The position numbers were made by a program, and so were the translations under genes. A DNA stretch of 53,924 bases from an uncultured SAR324 cluster bacterium (GTDB lineage Bacteria > SAR324 > NAC60-12), in NCBI GenBank assembly GCA_902590435.1, contig CACIWU010000004.1:1-53924 (forward strand), read 5' to 3'. Positions 1 to 9,691 of this stretch are shown here, piece by piece (position 1 is the first letter of the stretch; each line of letters opens with the position of its first letter). The notes under the pieces were generated by a model. It worked only from the letters and a program-made list of their open reading frames with translations, did not search any database and had not been told where the DNA came from.

Positions 1-1
1 A

Positions 2-505
2 GGTTATACCCTTTCAAAGGGTGACGCATACTGGACTTTTTCAGGAGGATTGGCTGGGATAATTGCAGCTTCTGCTGGAAACGATCTTTATCATCCACTT
101 CAGGCATTCCTAGTTGCTATTGTCGGAGTTATAATAGCCTACAAACTCCATTATTGGGTTGAACGCAAATTTAAGATTGATGATGCTGTTGGGGCTGTTG
201 CAGTCCACGGTTATGCTGGTTCTTTTGGTGTAATAATAGCTGGATTTTTACTATGGGGCTACCCCGCAGTAGCAGATGGATCTTCTACTATTAATCCGCT
301 TGGTCAAATTGGAGGAGCTATCATGATGTTTCTTGTCTTAGGATTTATTCCTGCATACATAGCTTCTAAAATTCTAAATGGTATCGGAGTATTACGGATT
401 CCAAAAGAGGTTGAATTAGCTGGACTAGATTATGTAGAAGATCAAGACTTAGAATCCGAAAGTAAGGAAATTATCAATGCCGAATTAGCCGAAGCGAATA
501 GCTAA
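2..505 (+). CDS. amt: Ammonium transporter (Amt/MEP/Rh family), C-terminal part, truncated by window start
   Basis: Frame open from base 2 (GYTLSKGDAYWTFSGGLAGIIAASAGNDLYHPLQAFLVAIVG...DDAVGAVAVHGYAGSFGVI), typical Amt C-terminal TM segments with the D-D-x-x-G-A-x-x-V-H-G motif. Confidence 0.9.
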   Translation, partial: GYTLSKGDAYWTFSGGLAGIIAASAGNDLYHPLQAFLVAIVGVIIAYKLHYWVERKFKIDDAVGAVAVHGYAGSFGVIIAGFLLWGYPAVADGSSTINPLGQIGGAIMMFLVLGFIPAYIASKILNGIGVLRIPKEVELAGLDYVEDQDLESESKEIINAELAEANS

Positions 506-523
506 TTCTGTTACTAACTTTTA

Positions 524-751
524 ATGGAGAAATTTATGAGTACTGGACTAGAAAGCTGGAGTGCTGAATCTTTGGCGAAAATGGATGCTCTTTATCCTTT
601 TGTTGGTACAGAAGTATCTCTATCTATCATAGCTATTATCATATGGATCGGTTGGCACGTCTGGCAGATAAAGCATGAAAATAGCTCATTAGATGACCAA
701 ACTAGTAAATTGAAAGGTAATCTTTCAAAGGCTATCTCTGGTGATAAATAA
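524..751 (+). CDS. Small single-TM protein downstream of amt
   Basis: 75-aa ORF, probable start at the second Met (536), one hydrophobic helix (SLSIIAIIIWIGWHVWQI), co-directional 18 bp after amt. Confidence 0.65.
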   Translation: MEKFMSTGLESWSAESLAKMDALYPFVGTEVSLSIIAIIIWIGWHVWQIKHENSSLDDQTSKLKGNLSKAISGDK

Positions 752-762
752 TATTTAAATTT

Positions 763-791
763 ACGTTGCCGCTGATTTTAAGCGGCAACGT
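763..791. terminator. Perfect 11-bp stem hairpin between convergent genes (candidate bidirectional terminator)
   Basis: ACGTTGCCGCT-gatttta-AGCGGCAACGT; GC-rich relative to surroundings; lies between the + stop at 751 and the - stop at 866; no clear U-tract follows. Confidence 0.5.
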
Positions 792-865
792 ATCGACCTT
801 GCCTTATTATTTAGAATTTTTCCTAAAATATTGTATAAAATTTCATGTACCAACGTATTTTATAA

Positions 866-2170
866 TTAAACATCGAGAGCGTTTGTGTGCTCCCATTCAG
901 TAAAATACTGCATGAAACTGTTCCATTCTTCCATTTTTAACTTAAAGTAAGAATCAGCAAACTCAATTCCAAGTATCTTTCGCAAATTTTTGTTTTTTTC
1001 AAATGATCTCAATGCATCAAGAAGATTCAAGGGAAGCCTAGGTGCATCTATCTTGTCTCCATCTTTGTACATATCAACATCAAGTCTTTTGCCAGGATCA
1101 ATTTTATTTTCAATACCCCACATTCCTGACCCAATAAGTGCTGCTTGAAGCAGATAGGGATTAACAGCACCATCAGCAAGTCTTACCTCAATACGATCTG
1201 AATCTGGAATTCGAATCATATGAGTCCGATTGTTACCTGAATAAGTAACTGTATTCGGAGACCAAGTTGCTCCTGAAGAAGTACGTGGAGCATTAATTCG
1301 CTTGTAACTATTTACAACTGGATTTGTAATCGCAGTCAAACTTTCAGCATTTTTTAGTAATCCTCCAATAAAATTGTAAGCAAGTTTAGAAAGCCCTAGT
1401 TCTCCATTTGCATCTTCCATTAAATTTGTTTTTCCATCGTTACTCCAAACAGAAATATGTGCATGACAACCGTTACCAGTTAAAGACGATAATGGTTTTG
1501 GCATAAAGGTTGCGCGAAATCCGTGCAATTCAGCAATAGTCTTCACCATGTATTTGAAGAATGTATGTCTATCTGCTGTTGTTAGTGCTTCAGAATAATT
1601 CCAATTCATTTCAAACTGTCCGTTTGCATCCTCATGATCGTTCTGATATGGCCCCCAGCCAAGTGTCTCCATGTGATCACAAATTTCTGCAATAAGATCA
1701 TATTTTCTCATAAGGGCTTGCTGATCATAACAAGGCTTTGTTTGAGAGTCAGTAGAATCAGCAATTGATTTACCATCTGGAGAAAGTAAAAAATATTCAC
1801 ATTCAACTCCAGAATTAATAACATATCCCTTTGTATTAGCACTTTGTAAAACTTTTTTGAGGATCGTTCTTGGTCCATGAGATACTATTTTTGTATCAAG
1901 ATATATATCACTAGGCAACCAACCCACTTCTTTATTCCATGGTAATTGAATCAGTCTTTCCGCATCAGGAAGACCAAACATATCTGAATCTGCAGGAGTC
2001 ATGTCAAGATGTGCTGCAAAGCCAGCAAACCCGGCTCCTTCTTTTTGCATTCCCGCTATTGCACTAGTTGGTACAAGCTTTGATCTAACAACTCCAAATA
2101 AGTCCGTAAAACTTATTAAAAAATAGCGGATATCTCTTTTCTTAGCTACCTCTTCAAGTCTAATATTCAT
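866..2170 (-). CDS. Glutamine synthetase homologue, GlnT (type III)/gamma-glutamylmethylamide synthetase-like
   Basis: 434 aa; GS motifs VECEYF, DHEDANGQFEMNW, NGCHAHISVW, RIEVRLADGAVNPYL; length and layout like GlnT/GmaS; lacks the canonical DGSS loop. Confidence 0.85.
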   Translation of the reverse strand: MNIRLEEVAKKRDIRYFLISFTDLFGVVRSKLVPTSAIAGMQKEGAGFAGFAAHLDMTPADSDMFGLPDAERLIQLPWNKEVGWLPSDIYLDTKIVSHGPRTILKKVLQSANTKGYVINSGVECEYFLLSPDGKSIADSTDSQTKPCYDQQALMRKYDLIAEICDHMETLGWGPYQNDHEDANGQFEMNWNYSEALTTADRHTFFKYMVKTIAELHGFRATFMPKPLSSLTGNGCHAHISVWSNDGKTNLMEDANGELGLSKLAYNFIGGLLKNAESLTAITNPVVNSYKRINAPRTSSGATWSPNTVTYSGNNRTHMIRIPDSDRIEVRLADGAVNPYLLQAALIGSGMWGIENKIDPGKRLDVDMYKDGDKIDAPRLPLNLLDALRSFEKNKNLRKILGIEFADSYFKLKMEEWNSFMQYFTEWEHTNALDV

Positions 2171-2410
2171 TAGTTCCTCCTAAGTATTAAAATATATTTT
2201 CAAAAAGTATTATTTAACATGTAACAATATTTTTCATAGATTGTTATAAATCATCTTTAAAATGAAATACATAAAAAAAATTAATAATGTTAGGAGAAGA
2301 TATATACTTCTTCTCTGAAAAAAGTAATAAAATTAAATTTATTGTCTTGAATTAAAAATTTTTGTAAATAATACTTACATTTTTCTTAACGCTTGGAAGA
2401 ACTGACGACT

Positions 2411-4762
2411 ATGGATCTCGCAAAAACAAGATCAACTTCTGGAATTTTGGAACCTGGTCTTTGGCAACATAAAAAGGGGACAGAGCGTTACCGTGTTCCT
2501 GCCTCCGGGATGATTTTAGTTGAGTTATACTCGGATGATGTAATAACAGTTAAAACTCCTGAAGGTGCTCAGATAGGAGAAATAATTCCCTTTACAGTCA
2601 ACGGAAACGGAGATCCAGCTCTTCTAGGTATAAACAAAACTTTACCCGCTAATGGATTAAAAGGAATTCTTGCTGGAAAATCTGAAAGTGCAATAAGAGT
2701 TCGCAATGTAATGGAAAAAATGAAACTTGATATCTCTACAGCTAAAGCCGCTTTAATTTTTTCGCCGGATTCTAAAGCCAATGAAGAGGTAAGTTATACT
2801 GCAACTTCTCAAACTTCATGTGCCATTACTGCACCAGGAATGATTATGGCAGTTGATGGAGAGAGTTTACCACCAACAGATCTAATAGTTTATGTTCAAA
2901 GAGCATCAATTCCAGAAGAAAATGAAATTGAGCTACCTGAACCACTTGCTGAACCGCGACTCGACTTCAGGATTGATCGTTGTACAGCTAAAGCATTTGA
3001 AGTAAAAGATGGTGAATTTATTCAGGTCATTGACGTAATGGGAAGGGAGTGTTCGGATTTTCAAGCATTTAATAGAAGACAATTAGATATTGGTATTGAA
3101 AGGAATATAGATGTTACAACAACCAGAACTCTTATGGGATCAGGCTATCCAAGTCCTGGTCTTTTTTCAAAATATTATGATGTAGATATGCAACCTCTTG
3201 TCGAAGTAATTCGTGATACTGTAGGAAGGCATGACACTTTTGGTTTGGCGTGTGCAGCAAAATACTACGAAGACATGGGATATTTTGGTCATATCAACTG
3301 CTCAGACAATTTTAATAATGCTCTTGCTCCTTTCAACGTTAAAGAACGCAAAGGGTGGGCTGCAGCAAATTTCTTCTTCAATACAGGTATCGACGAACAC
3401 AATGTTCTATATAGTGACGAACCATGGTCACGTCCTGGAGATTATGTTTTAATGCAGGCTCAAACTGACATAGTTTGTGTATCCTCAGCATGTCCAGACG
3501 ACACCAGTCCTGCAAATGGTTGGGTTCCAACAGATATTCACGTCCGGGTTTACCCGGCAAAAAATAATTTCACTAAAGCTATAACCACTAGAATGACTCC
3601 TGATTCCGAAGCTAAACTTACACAAGAGACCGGTTTTCACCCCAGGACATCGGCACTTACTAGAAACTATACTGAATATAGGGGGTACTGGCTGCCAACT
3701 TGTTATAGAAATAATGGTGCCATAGAAGAATATTTTGCATGTCGAGAAAAAGCCATTGTAACTGACCTTTCGCCACTCAGAAAATTTGAAATTTTAGGTC
3801 CAGATTCTGAAGCACTAATGCAATGGGTTCTAACTCGTAATGTTAGAAAATTAGCAATCGGACAAGTTGTTTATTCTTCCATGTGCTACCCTCATGGAGG
3901 GATGATGGACGATGGAACATTACTGAGACTGGGGCAAGATAATTTTCGATGGATTGGTGGCGATGATTATGGAGGGATTTGGATAAGGGAGCAAGCAGAA
4001 AAACTAGGTTTAAAAGTTTGGGTAAAATCATCAACTGATCAGATACATAATATAGCGGTTCAGGGACCAAAAAGCAGAGAAATTCTTAAGAAATTTGTTT
4101 GGACATCTCCAACTCAACCAAAATTGGAAGAGATAGGTTGGTTTAGATTCACACTTGGTAGAATTGGAGATCTAAATGGTAAACCAATAATGGTTTCTCG
4201 CACTGGTTATACTGGAGAATTAGGATATGAAATTTGGTGTCATCCGAAAGATGCTACGGAAGTGTGGGATATTGTTTTGGAAGAAGGTAAACCACATGGA
4301 ATTCTACCACTAGGCTTGGAAGCTTTGGATATGCTTCGAATTGAATCCGGACTTGTCTTTGCGGGCTATGAATTCAGCGATGAGATTGATCCGTACGAAT
4401 CAGGTGTTGGATTCACAGTCCCTCTAAAAACAAAGGAAGATGATTTTGTTGGACGAGATGCACTTGTAAAACGCAAGGAAAATCCTCAACGTAAACTCGT
4501 CGGCCTTGAACTAGAAGGGAATGAACAGAGTTCACATGGAGATTGTGTTCATGTTGGAAGGGGTCAAGTGGGAATAATTACTAGCGGTACGCGCTCTCCA
4601 ATTTTAAAAAAGAATATTGCTCTGTGCAGAATGGATGTTAATTATTCAGAAGTTGGTACAGAAGTTCAAATTGGTAAACTTGATGGACATCAAAAAAGAA
4701 TCCAGGCAGTAGTTGTTCCTTTCCCATTCTATGATCCAGAAAAACTCAAACCACGATCTTGA
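2411..4762 (+). CDS. DUF1989 + GcvT (aminomethyltransferase) fusion, trimethylamine-N-oxide demethylase (Tdm)-like
   Basis: About 780 aa; DUF1989-like region with conserved Cys (RECSDFQAFN, HINCSDNF, DIVCVSSACPDDTSPANGW) then GcvT folate-binding domain (SRTGYTGELGYEIWCHP, LGLEALDMLRIESGL). ATG at 2411 is preferred over the TTG at 2393. Confidence 0.8.
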   Translation: MDLAKTRSTSGILEPGLWQHKKGTERYRVPASGMILVELYSDDVITVKTPEGAQIGEIIPFTVNGNGDPALLGINKTLPANGLKGILAGKSESAIRVRNVMEKMKLDISTAKAALIFSPDSKANEEVSYTATSQTSCAITAPGMIMAVDGESLPPTDLIVYVQRASIPEENEIELPEPLAEPRLDFRIDRCTAKAFEVKDGEFIQVIDVMGRECSDFQAFNRRQLDIGIERNIDVTTTRTLMGSGYPSPGLFSKYYDVDMQPLVEVIRDTVGRHDTFGLACAAKYYEDMGYFGHINCSDNFNNALAPFNVKERKGWAAANFFFNTGIDEHNVLYSDEPWSRPGDYVLMQAQTDIVCVSSACPDDTSPANGWVPTDIHVRVYPAKNNFTKAITTRMTPDSEAKLTQETGFHPRTSALTRNYTEYRGYWLPTCYRNNGAIEEYFACREKAIVTDLSPLRKFEILGPDSEALMQWVLTRNVRKLAIGQVVYSSMCYPHGGMMDDGTLLRLGQDNFRWIGGDDYGGIWIREQAEKLGLKVWVKSSTDQIHNIAVQGPKSREILKKFVWTSPTQPKLEEIGWFRFTLGRIGDLNGKPIMVSRTGYTGELGYEIWCHPKDATEVWDIVLEEGKPHGILPLGLEALDMLRIESGLVFAGYEFSDEIDPYESGVGFTVPLKTKEDDFVGRDALVKRKENPQRKLVGLELEGNEQSSHGDCVHVGRGQVGIITSGTRSPILKKNIALCRMDVNYSEVGTEVQIGKLDGHQKRIQAVVVPFPFYDPEKLKPRS

Positions 4763-4922
4763 CTTCTTATTTTTTTTAAGTTAGATTTGCAACCATTAAA
4801 AATTATAACATTATAAAAAATGAAAACAATAAAAACGGGCAAAATGTATTTTATTCTTTTAGCCCAATATTTCCAAATTTCATATGAAAAATCTTTCACA
4901 AAAAAAGAAATAATGAGGTAAC

Positions 4923-6389
4923 ATGACGGACTTAGAAGCATACGTTAGCGCAGATGGAAGGAATGAACTAGTAAAACAAGTTAGATCAAAAATAAATGAA
5001 CTTGGAATAACCTATATTTATTATCAATTTATTTCAGTTACAGGAAGAATAGTTGGTAAAGGTATTCCAGCTGATCACTGGGAAAGAACTGCAGAAAGGG
5101 GCTTCCAACTAGTCTATGGATCTACTGCAAATCTATTCATCGACCGACATGGAGATTACATTGGTTATGGTCCAGAAGCAATGGAGCTCGTCGGAATTCC
5201 TGATCCAGAAACATTCTGTCAATTACCATGGGATAAACGAGTTGCAAGAGTTTTTTGTGTTTGTTTTCGAAATCGTGAAGAAAGAGAGAATCCTGGCATG
5301 GCTTTAACATCTGATTGCAGGGGAAATCTCAAACGTTTCCACAAAGAATTCCAAGAAAAATACAATATGGATTTCAGAGTGGGAACAGAACCCGAAATGA
5401 TGTGGCTCAAAAAAGGTGAAGACGGAAAGCCGAATGGTGGTTTCTCTGAACCATATTGTTATCACATTGATCAGTTTGAATCTTTAAGGCCCGTTTTTAT
5501 GAAAGTAATCGAATACTGTAATGCAATGGGACTAGATATGATTCAAGGAGATCATGAGGACGCTCCAGGACAGCTAGAGTTAAATTGGACCTTCGATGAT
5601 GTAGTTCGAAATTCTGATAGACTATCTACTTATAGGCAAATATGTGCACAAGTAGCACGTGAAAACAATCTAATCGCCTGTTTTATGACTAAACCATTTA
5701 TGGGAGTTTCAGCATCGGGTTGCCATACGAATATTTCTCTTTGGAAGGGAGGAAGCCAATCAGTAAACAAACTTCACAACGATGTACTTCCTGGTATGGA
5801 GGATGTTTTTACTTACCGAAGTGGTGGAGAAAACACGTTTATGCCTGACACAGATGATCCACAAATGCCTGGTAAGATTGGCCTGCAATGTGTGGGTGGA
5901 ATAGTTAATCACTTGGGAGCTCTCACAGCTTTAGGTTGCTCAACTGTAAACTCATATAGACGTCTTTGGGACACAGGTTTCTGGGCACCTGTATTTGCAG
6001 ATTGGGGATATCAAAACCGAACAACAGGTCTTCGTATCTCAGCTCCTGGAAGATTTGAATATCGTGCAGTTGATTCAATGGTAAATCCATACTTGATGGG
6101 TGCAGCTCTTCTAAAGGCATTTGAAGATGGCATCGACAACAATATCGACCCTGGGAAACCTGAAAATCGTAACATTTATCAAGCAATGGAAGAAGGAAAA
6201 CAAGTCAAGAAACTACCTATGTCTTTGGGAGAAGCTCTTGATCGTCTCGCTAAAGATGAGGTCATTAAGTCTTCAATGCCCGATGAAATGTACAGAATTT
6301 TCCATTGGTACAAGAACGACGAATGGGAGCGGTTCATGCACACTACAACCGAATGGGATCTAGATACATATCTTGATTGTTTGCCCTAA
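4923..6389 (+). CDS. Second glutamine synthetase family protein
   Basis: 488 aa; VGTEPEMMWL, GDHEDAPGQLELNW, SGCHTNISLW, RFEYRAVDSMVNPYL GS motifs; divergent N-terminal domain. Confidence 0.85.
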   Translation: MTDLEAYVSADGRNELVKQVRSKINELGITYIYYQFISVTGRIVGKGIPADHWERTAERGFQLVYGSTANLFIDRHGDYIGYGPEAMELVGIPDPETFCQLPWDKRVARVFCVCFRNREERENPGMALTSDCRGNLKRFHKEFQEKYNMDFRVGTEPEMMWLKKGEDGKPNGGFSEPYCYHIDQFESLRPVFMKVIEYCNAMGLDMIQGDHEDAPGQLELNWTFDDVVRNSDRLSTYRQICAQVARENNLIACFMTKPFMGVSASGCHTNISLWKGGSQSVNKLHNDVLPGMEDVFTYRSGGENTFMPDTDDPQMPGKIGLQCVGGIVNHLGALTALGCSTVNSYRRLWDTGFWAPVFADWGYQNRTTGLRISAPGRFEYRAVDSMVNPYLMGAALLKAFEDGIDNNIDPGKPENRNIYQAMEEGKQVKKLPMSLGEALDRLAKDEVIKSSMPDEMYRIFHWYKNDEWERFMHTTTEWDLDTYLDCLP

Positions 6390-6465
6390 ACGCTCTTTCA
6401 AAAAAATACTAGCAAATAAAAATTTTAAATGAAAAATATTTTTTTTAATTGAGGAGGAATTTTTT

Positions 6466-7401
6466 ATGTGTGGTATTGCAGGAATAATACACCGAGGGAA
6501 ACCTGGGAATATCGGTGGAGAAATAACCTCAATGCTCAGATCCTTGAAACACAGAGGACCAGATTCAACTGGATTAGCCGTGTATGGTATTCCGGATAAT
6601 AATCAATGTGTCATGCGATTTAAGGTTGCTGAACAGGAAGATGTTAGTAAGGGTTTCAATATCCATCAGGAAATTAAAGATCGACGTAAAGTTGTGAATA
6701 ACCGTCTTAAAGAGCTTGGTGTAAAAATATTATCTGAGGATGTAGCAACAGAATATGCTTTTCGATACACCTTAAGCTATGATGGAGATATGCATCATTT
6801 GGCAGATTACATTGAAGACATAGAAGGTACAGAAATTATGTCTTTAGGAAAAGCACTTGAATTAATTAAAGATTTAGGAGATGCGGATGTAGTTTCAGAT
6901 CAGTATGGTATTGCCAATTTCAAAGGTAGTCATGCTATCGGGCATACTCGTATGGCAACTGAGTCAGATGTTGATATTCGATCTGCTCATCCATATTGGG
7001 CATATCCTTTCAATGATGTGGCTGTCGTCCACAATGGACAGTTGACAAATTATTGGAACTGGAGAAGGAATCTAGAACACCGTGGCCATCGCTTCATGTC
7101 TAACTGCGATTCAGAGCTGATTGCTGTTTATTTAGCAGATAAAATGGATCAAAAGATTGAACTTATCGATGCCATGCATGACTCTTTAGATGAGCTTGAT
7201 GGTGTATTTACATATGTTGTAGCAACTTCTGATAAACTAGGAATGGCGAAAGATTATATGGCGGCAAAACCAATGGTTCTTCATGAATCTGATGATTTTG
7301 TTGCGCTCGCTTCAGAAGAAGTTGCCATTCGCAGCATATTTCCACATGAAATTGATACATTTGATCCATATGAAGGTGAGGTTAGAGTATGGGAACTATA
7401 G
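6466..7401 (+). CDS. Class II glutamine amidotransferase-domain protein, GlxB/MgsA-like
   Basis: N-terminal MCGIAGIIHRG with Cys2, LKHRGPDSTG, GHTRMATES, VVHNGQLTNY. Confidence 0.85.
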   Translation: MCGIAGIIHRGKPGNIGGEITSMLRSLKHRGPDSTGLAVYGIPDNNQCVMRFKVAEQEDVSKGFNIHQEIKDRRKVVNNRLKELGVKILSEDVATEYAFRYTLSYDGDMHHLADYIEDIEGTEIMSLGKALELIKDLGDADVVSDQYGIANFKGSHAIGHTRMATESDVDIRSAHPYWAYPFNDVAVVHNGQLTNYWNWRRNLEHRGHRFMSNCDSELIAVYLADKMDQKIELIDAMHDSLDELDGVFTYVVATSDKLGMAKDYMAAKPMVLHESDDFVALASEEVAIRSIFPHEIDTFDPYEGEVRVWEL

Positions 7402-8228
7402 AAAAATCATTCGACGCTGGATTGCACACTGAACAACTTCGTGGAAGAACTCAGCAAACTTTTTTTTCATCAACCGAAGAAGAAAATTTTATTTATCCGT
7501 ACAATGGATTTGAAGTCGATATTGATAAAAAAACTGAATTTGATGCCCAAGATTTGGAAAGTTCAGAAATAAATCTAAAAATTCGTAGTCTAATGAAAGA
7601 AGGCTATGGACACATTGTCGTTAAAAATCCGCGAGCAAAACACTCAATTGGAGTTGGAATTCTCAACAGACTTTCGCTTGAATTCGAGGGTAGTCTCGGT
7701 TACTTCGGATGTGGTTTAGTTGACGGTCCAAATATTCATATTTCTGGAAGAGTTGGATGGTCATTTGGTGAAAACATGATGGCAGGGACTATCGTTGTAG
7801 AAAAGAACGCTGGATCAACATTTGGAGCTGCGATTCGTGGAGGTGATCTAGTTTGTAAAGGAGATGTAGGATCTAGAACGGGTATAGATATGAAAGGTGG
7901 TAACATTATAGTTGGTGGTCGAACAGGGACTCTATCAGGATTTATGATGCAGAGAGGCAGAATGATTGTCCTCGGAGATGCTGGTCCAAATTTGGGAGAT
8001 TCAATGTACGACGGTACAATATACATTGGGGGTAAAATTGATTCTTTAGGAGTAGATGCTGTTCAATCTGAAATTACGGATCTAGAAATAAAATGGATTG
8101 AACGTAAACTTTCTTTATATGGTCTAGAGGCACCAAATGGTGCTTCTAAATTACAAAAGATAGTAGCAGGAAAACAATTATGGAATTACGACAATCTTGA
8201 ACCTTCTGAAAAGAAGATTGTTCTATAG
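7389..8228 (+). CDS. Glutamate synthase GXGXG (beta-helix) domain protein, GlxC/MgsB-like
   Basis: Repeated G-x-x-x-G units (GGDLVCKGDVGSRTGIDMKGGNIIVGGRTGTLSGFMMQRG); overlaps previous ORF by 13 bp. Confidence 0.85.
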   Translation: MGTIEKSFDAGLHTEQLRGRTQQTFFSSTEEENFIYPYNGFEVDIDKKTEFDAQDLESSEINLKIRSLMKEGYGHIVVKNPRAKHSIGVGILNRLSLEFEGSLGYFGCGLVDGPNIHISGRVGWSFGENMMAGTIVVEKNAGSTFGAAIRGGDLVCKGDVGSRTGIDMKGGNIIVGGRTGTLSGFMMQRGRMIVLGDAGPNLGDSMYDGTIYIGGKIDSLGVDAVQSEITDLEIKWIERKLSLYGLEAPNGASKLQKIVAGKQLWNYDNLEPSEKKIVL

Positions 8229-8279
8229 GTTGAAAAATTATTTTTAATCATACACTTTAATTTAAATTAAAAGAACACT

Positions 8280-9611
8280 ATGGCAAGGAATAAATCAGTA
8301 TTGGGGAAGAGTTTCATTTTTCAGCCAGAGGTAATAGATGATATCCATATTAAGGCTGAACTAGGAAGATATAGAATGAGAGGTATGTCTTTGTTTAAAA
8401 ACATCCCGACATGGGATGATCTCACTTTTTTACCAGGAACTCTCACTAGATTTGTAATTGAAGGTTATCGAGAAAAATGCTTAACTAAGACTGTTATTGG
8501 TCCAAAAGCTAAAAGACCTTTGGAATTAGACATTCCAATATATATTACTGGAATGAGCTTTGGTGCGTTGAGCTATGAAGCTAAAACTGCACTGGCTAGA
8601 GGAGCAACAATGGCAGGTACAGCAACCTGTTCCGGTGAAGGAGGTATGATTCCAGATGAACGAAGATATTCATCAAAATGGCTATACCAATGTATACAGT
8701 CCAGATATGGATTTAATCCTCATCATCTAAGACTTGCAGATGCCTGCGAATTCTTTATTGGACAAGGATGTAAGGTTGGTCTGGGCGGTCACTTAATGGG
8801 ACAAAAAGTAACAGATCAAGTTGCAGAAATGCGTTCACTTCCAGCAGGGATAGATCAAAGATCTCCTGCCCGACACCCGGACTGGTTAGGACCTGATGAT
8901 CTAGCCTTAAAAATTCAAGAAATAAGAGAAGCAACAGACTGTCAGATTCCTATCCAGCTAAAACTTGGTGCTGCTCGCGTATACGACGACGTTCGCATGG
9001 CTTTAAAAACAAATCCGGATAGTATATATATTGATGGAATGGAGGGGTCTACTGGTGCAGGACCTCATCTCGCCACAGAAGAAACAGGAGTACCTGGAAT
9101 TGCTGCTATAAGACAAGCTCGTAAGGCATTCGACGATTTAGGCTACACTGGGAAAGTTTCTCTAGTTTATGCAGGGGGGATTCGTAATGGTGCTGATGTA
9201 GCAAAAGCTCTTGCATTAGGGGCAGACGCCATAGCAATTGGTCATTCTGCCATGATGGCACTTAATTGTAACAAAGACATACCTGAAGCAGACTACCAAG
9301 AGGAAATGGGAGTAGATGCTGGAGATTGTTATCATTGTCATACTGGTCGTTGTCCAGTTGGAGTTGCAACTCAGGATCCTGAATTAAGGAAAAGGCTTAA
9401 TCCTGATGAAGCTGCAGAACGTGTTTACAATTTTCTTCACTGTCTGACAATTGAATGTCAAATGATGGCTAGAGCTTGCGGGAAAACTAATGTTCATTCC
9501 TTAGAACCGGAAGACTTAGCCGCTCTAACAATGGAAGCTTCCGCTTTAGCCCAAGTACCATTAGCTGGATCACAACACACAGTAGGAAGACCAGATATGA
9601 ATCGCTACTAA
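8280..9611 (+). CDS. FMN-binding glutamate synthase-like domain protein, GlxD/MgsC-like
   Basis: ITGMSFGALSYEAKTALARG, IQLKLGAAR, DGMEGSTGAGP, Fe-S motif DCYHCHTGRCPVGVATQDP. Confidence 0.88.
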   Translation: MARNKSVLGKSFIFQPEVIDDIHIKAELGRYRMRGMSLFKNIPTWDDLTFLPGTLTRFVIEGYREKCLTKTVIGPKAKRPLELDIPIYITGMSFGALSYEAKTALARGATMAGTATCSGEGGMIPDERRYSSKWLYQCIQSRYGFNPHHLRLADACEFFIGQGCKVGLGGHLMGQKVTDQVAEMRSLPAGIDQRSPARHPDWLGPDDLALKIQEIREATDCQIPIQLKLGAARVYDDVRMALKTNPDSIYIDGMEGSTGAGPHLATEETGVPGIAAIRQARKAFDDLGYTGKVSLVYAGGIRNGADVAKALALGADAIAIGHSAMMALNCNKDIPEADYQEEMGVDAGDCYHCHTGRCPVGVATQDPELRKRLNPDEAAERVYNFLHCLTIECQMMARACGKTNVHSLEPEDLAALTMEASALAQVPLAGSQHTVGRPDMNRY

Positions 9612-9691
9612 GTAATTCAGAAATATTAAAAAATAGATCTTTTATTTTTTTTTAATCTTAATACTTAAAAAACATTTAGATTTTAATTAAT

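Noticed and set aside
3231-4070. Several 60-75-aa ORFs in alternate frames of the DUF1989-GcvT gene
   Set aside because: Shadow ORFs of a long, well-supported coding frame
4820-4870. GGGC...GCCC pairing with A/T-rich stem before the second GS gene
   Set aside because: Only 4 GC pairs plus a bulged A/T stem in AT-rich DNA; too weak to call an attenuator
7736-8026. 96-aa antisense ORF in the GlxC-like gene
   Set aside because: Mirrors Gly-rich beta-helix codons (Pro-rich antisense translation); no start context or motif
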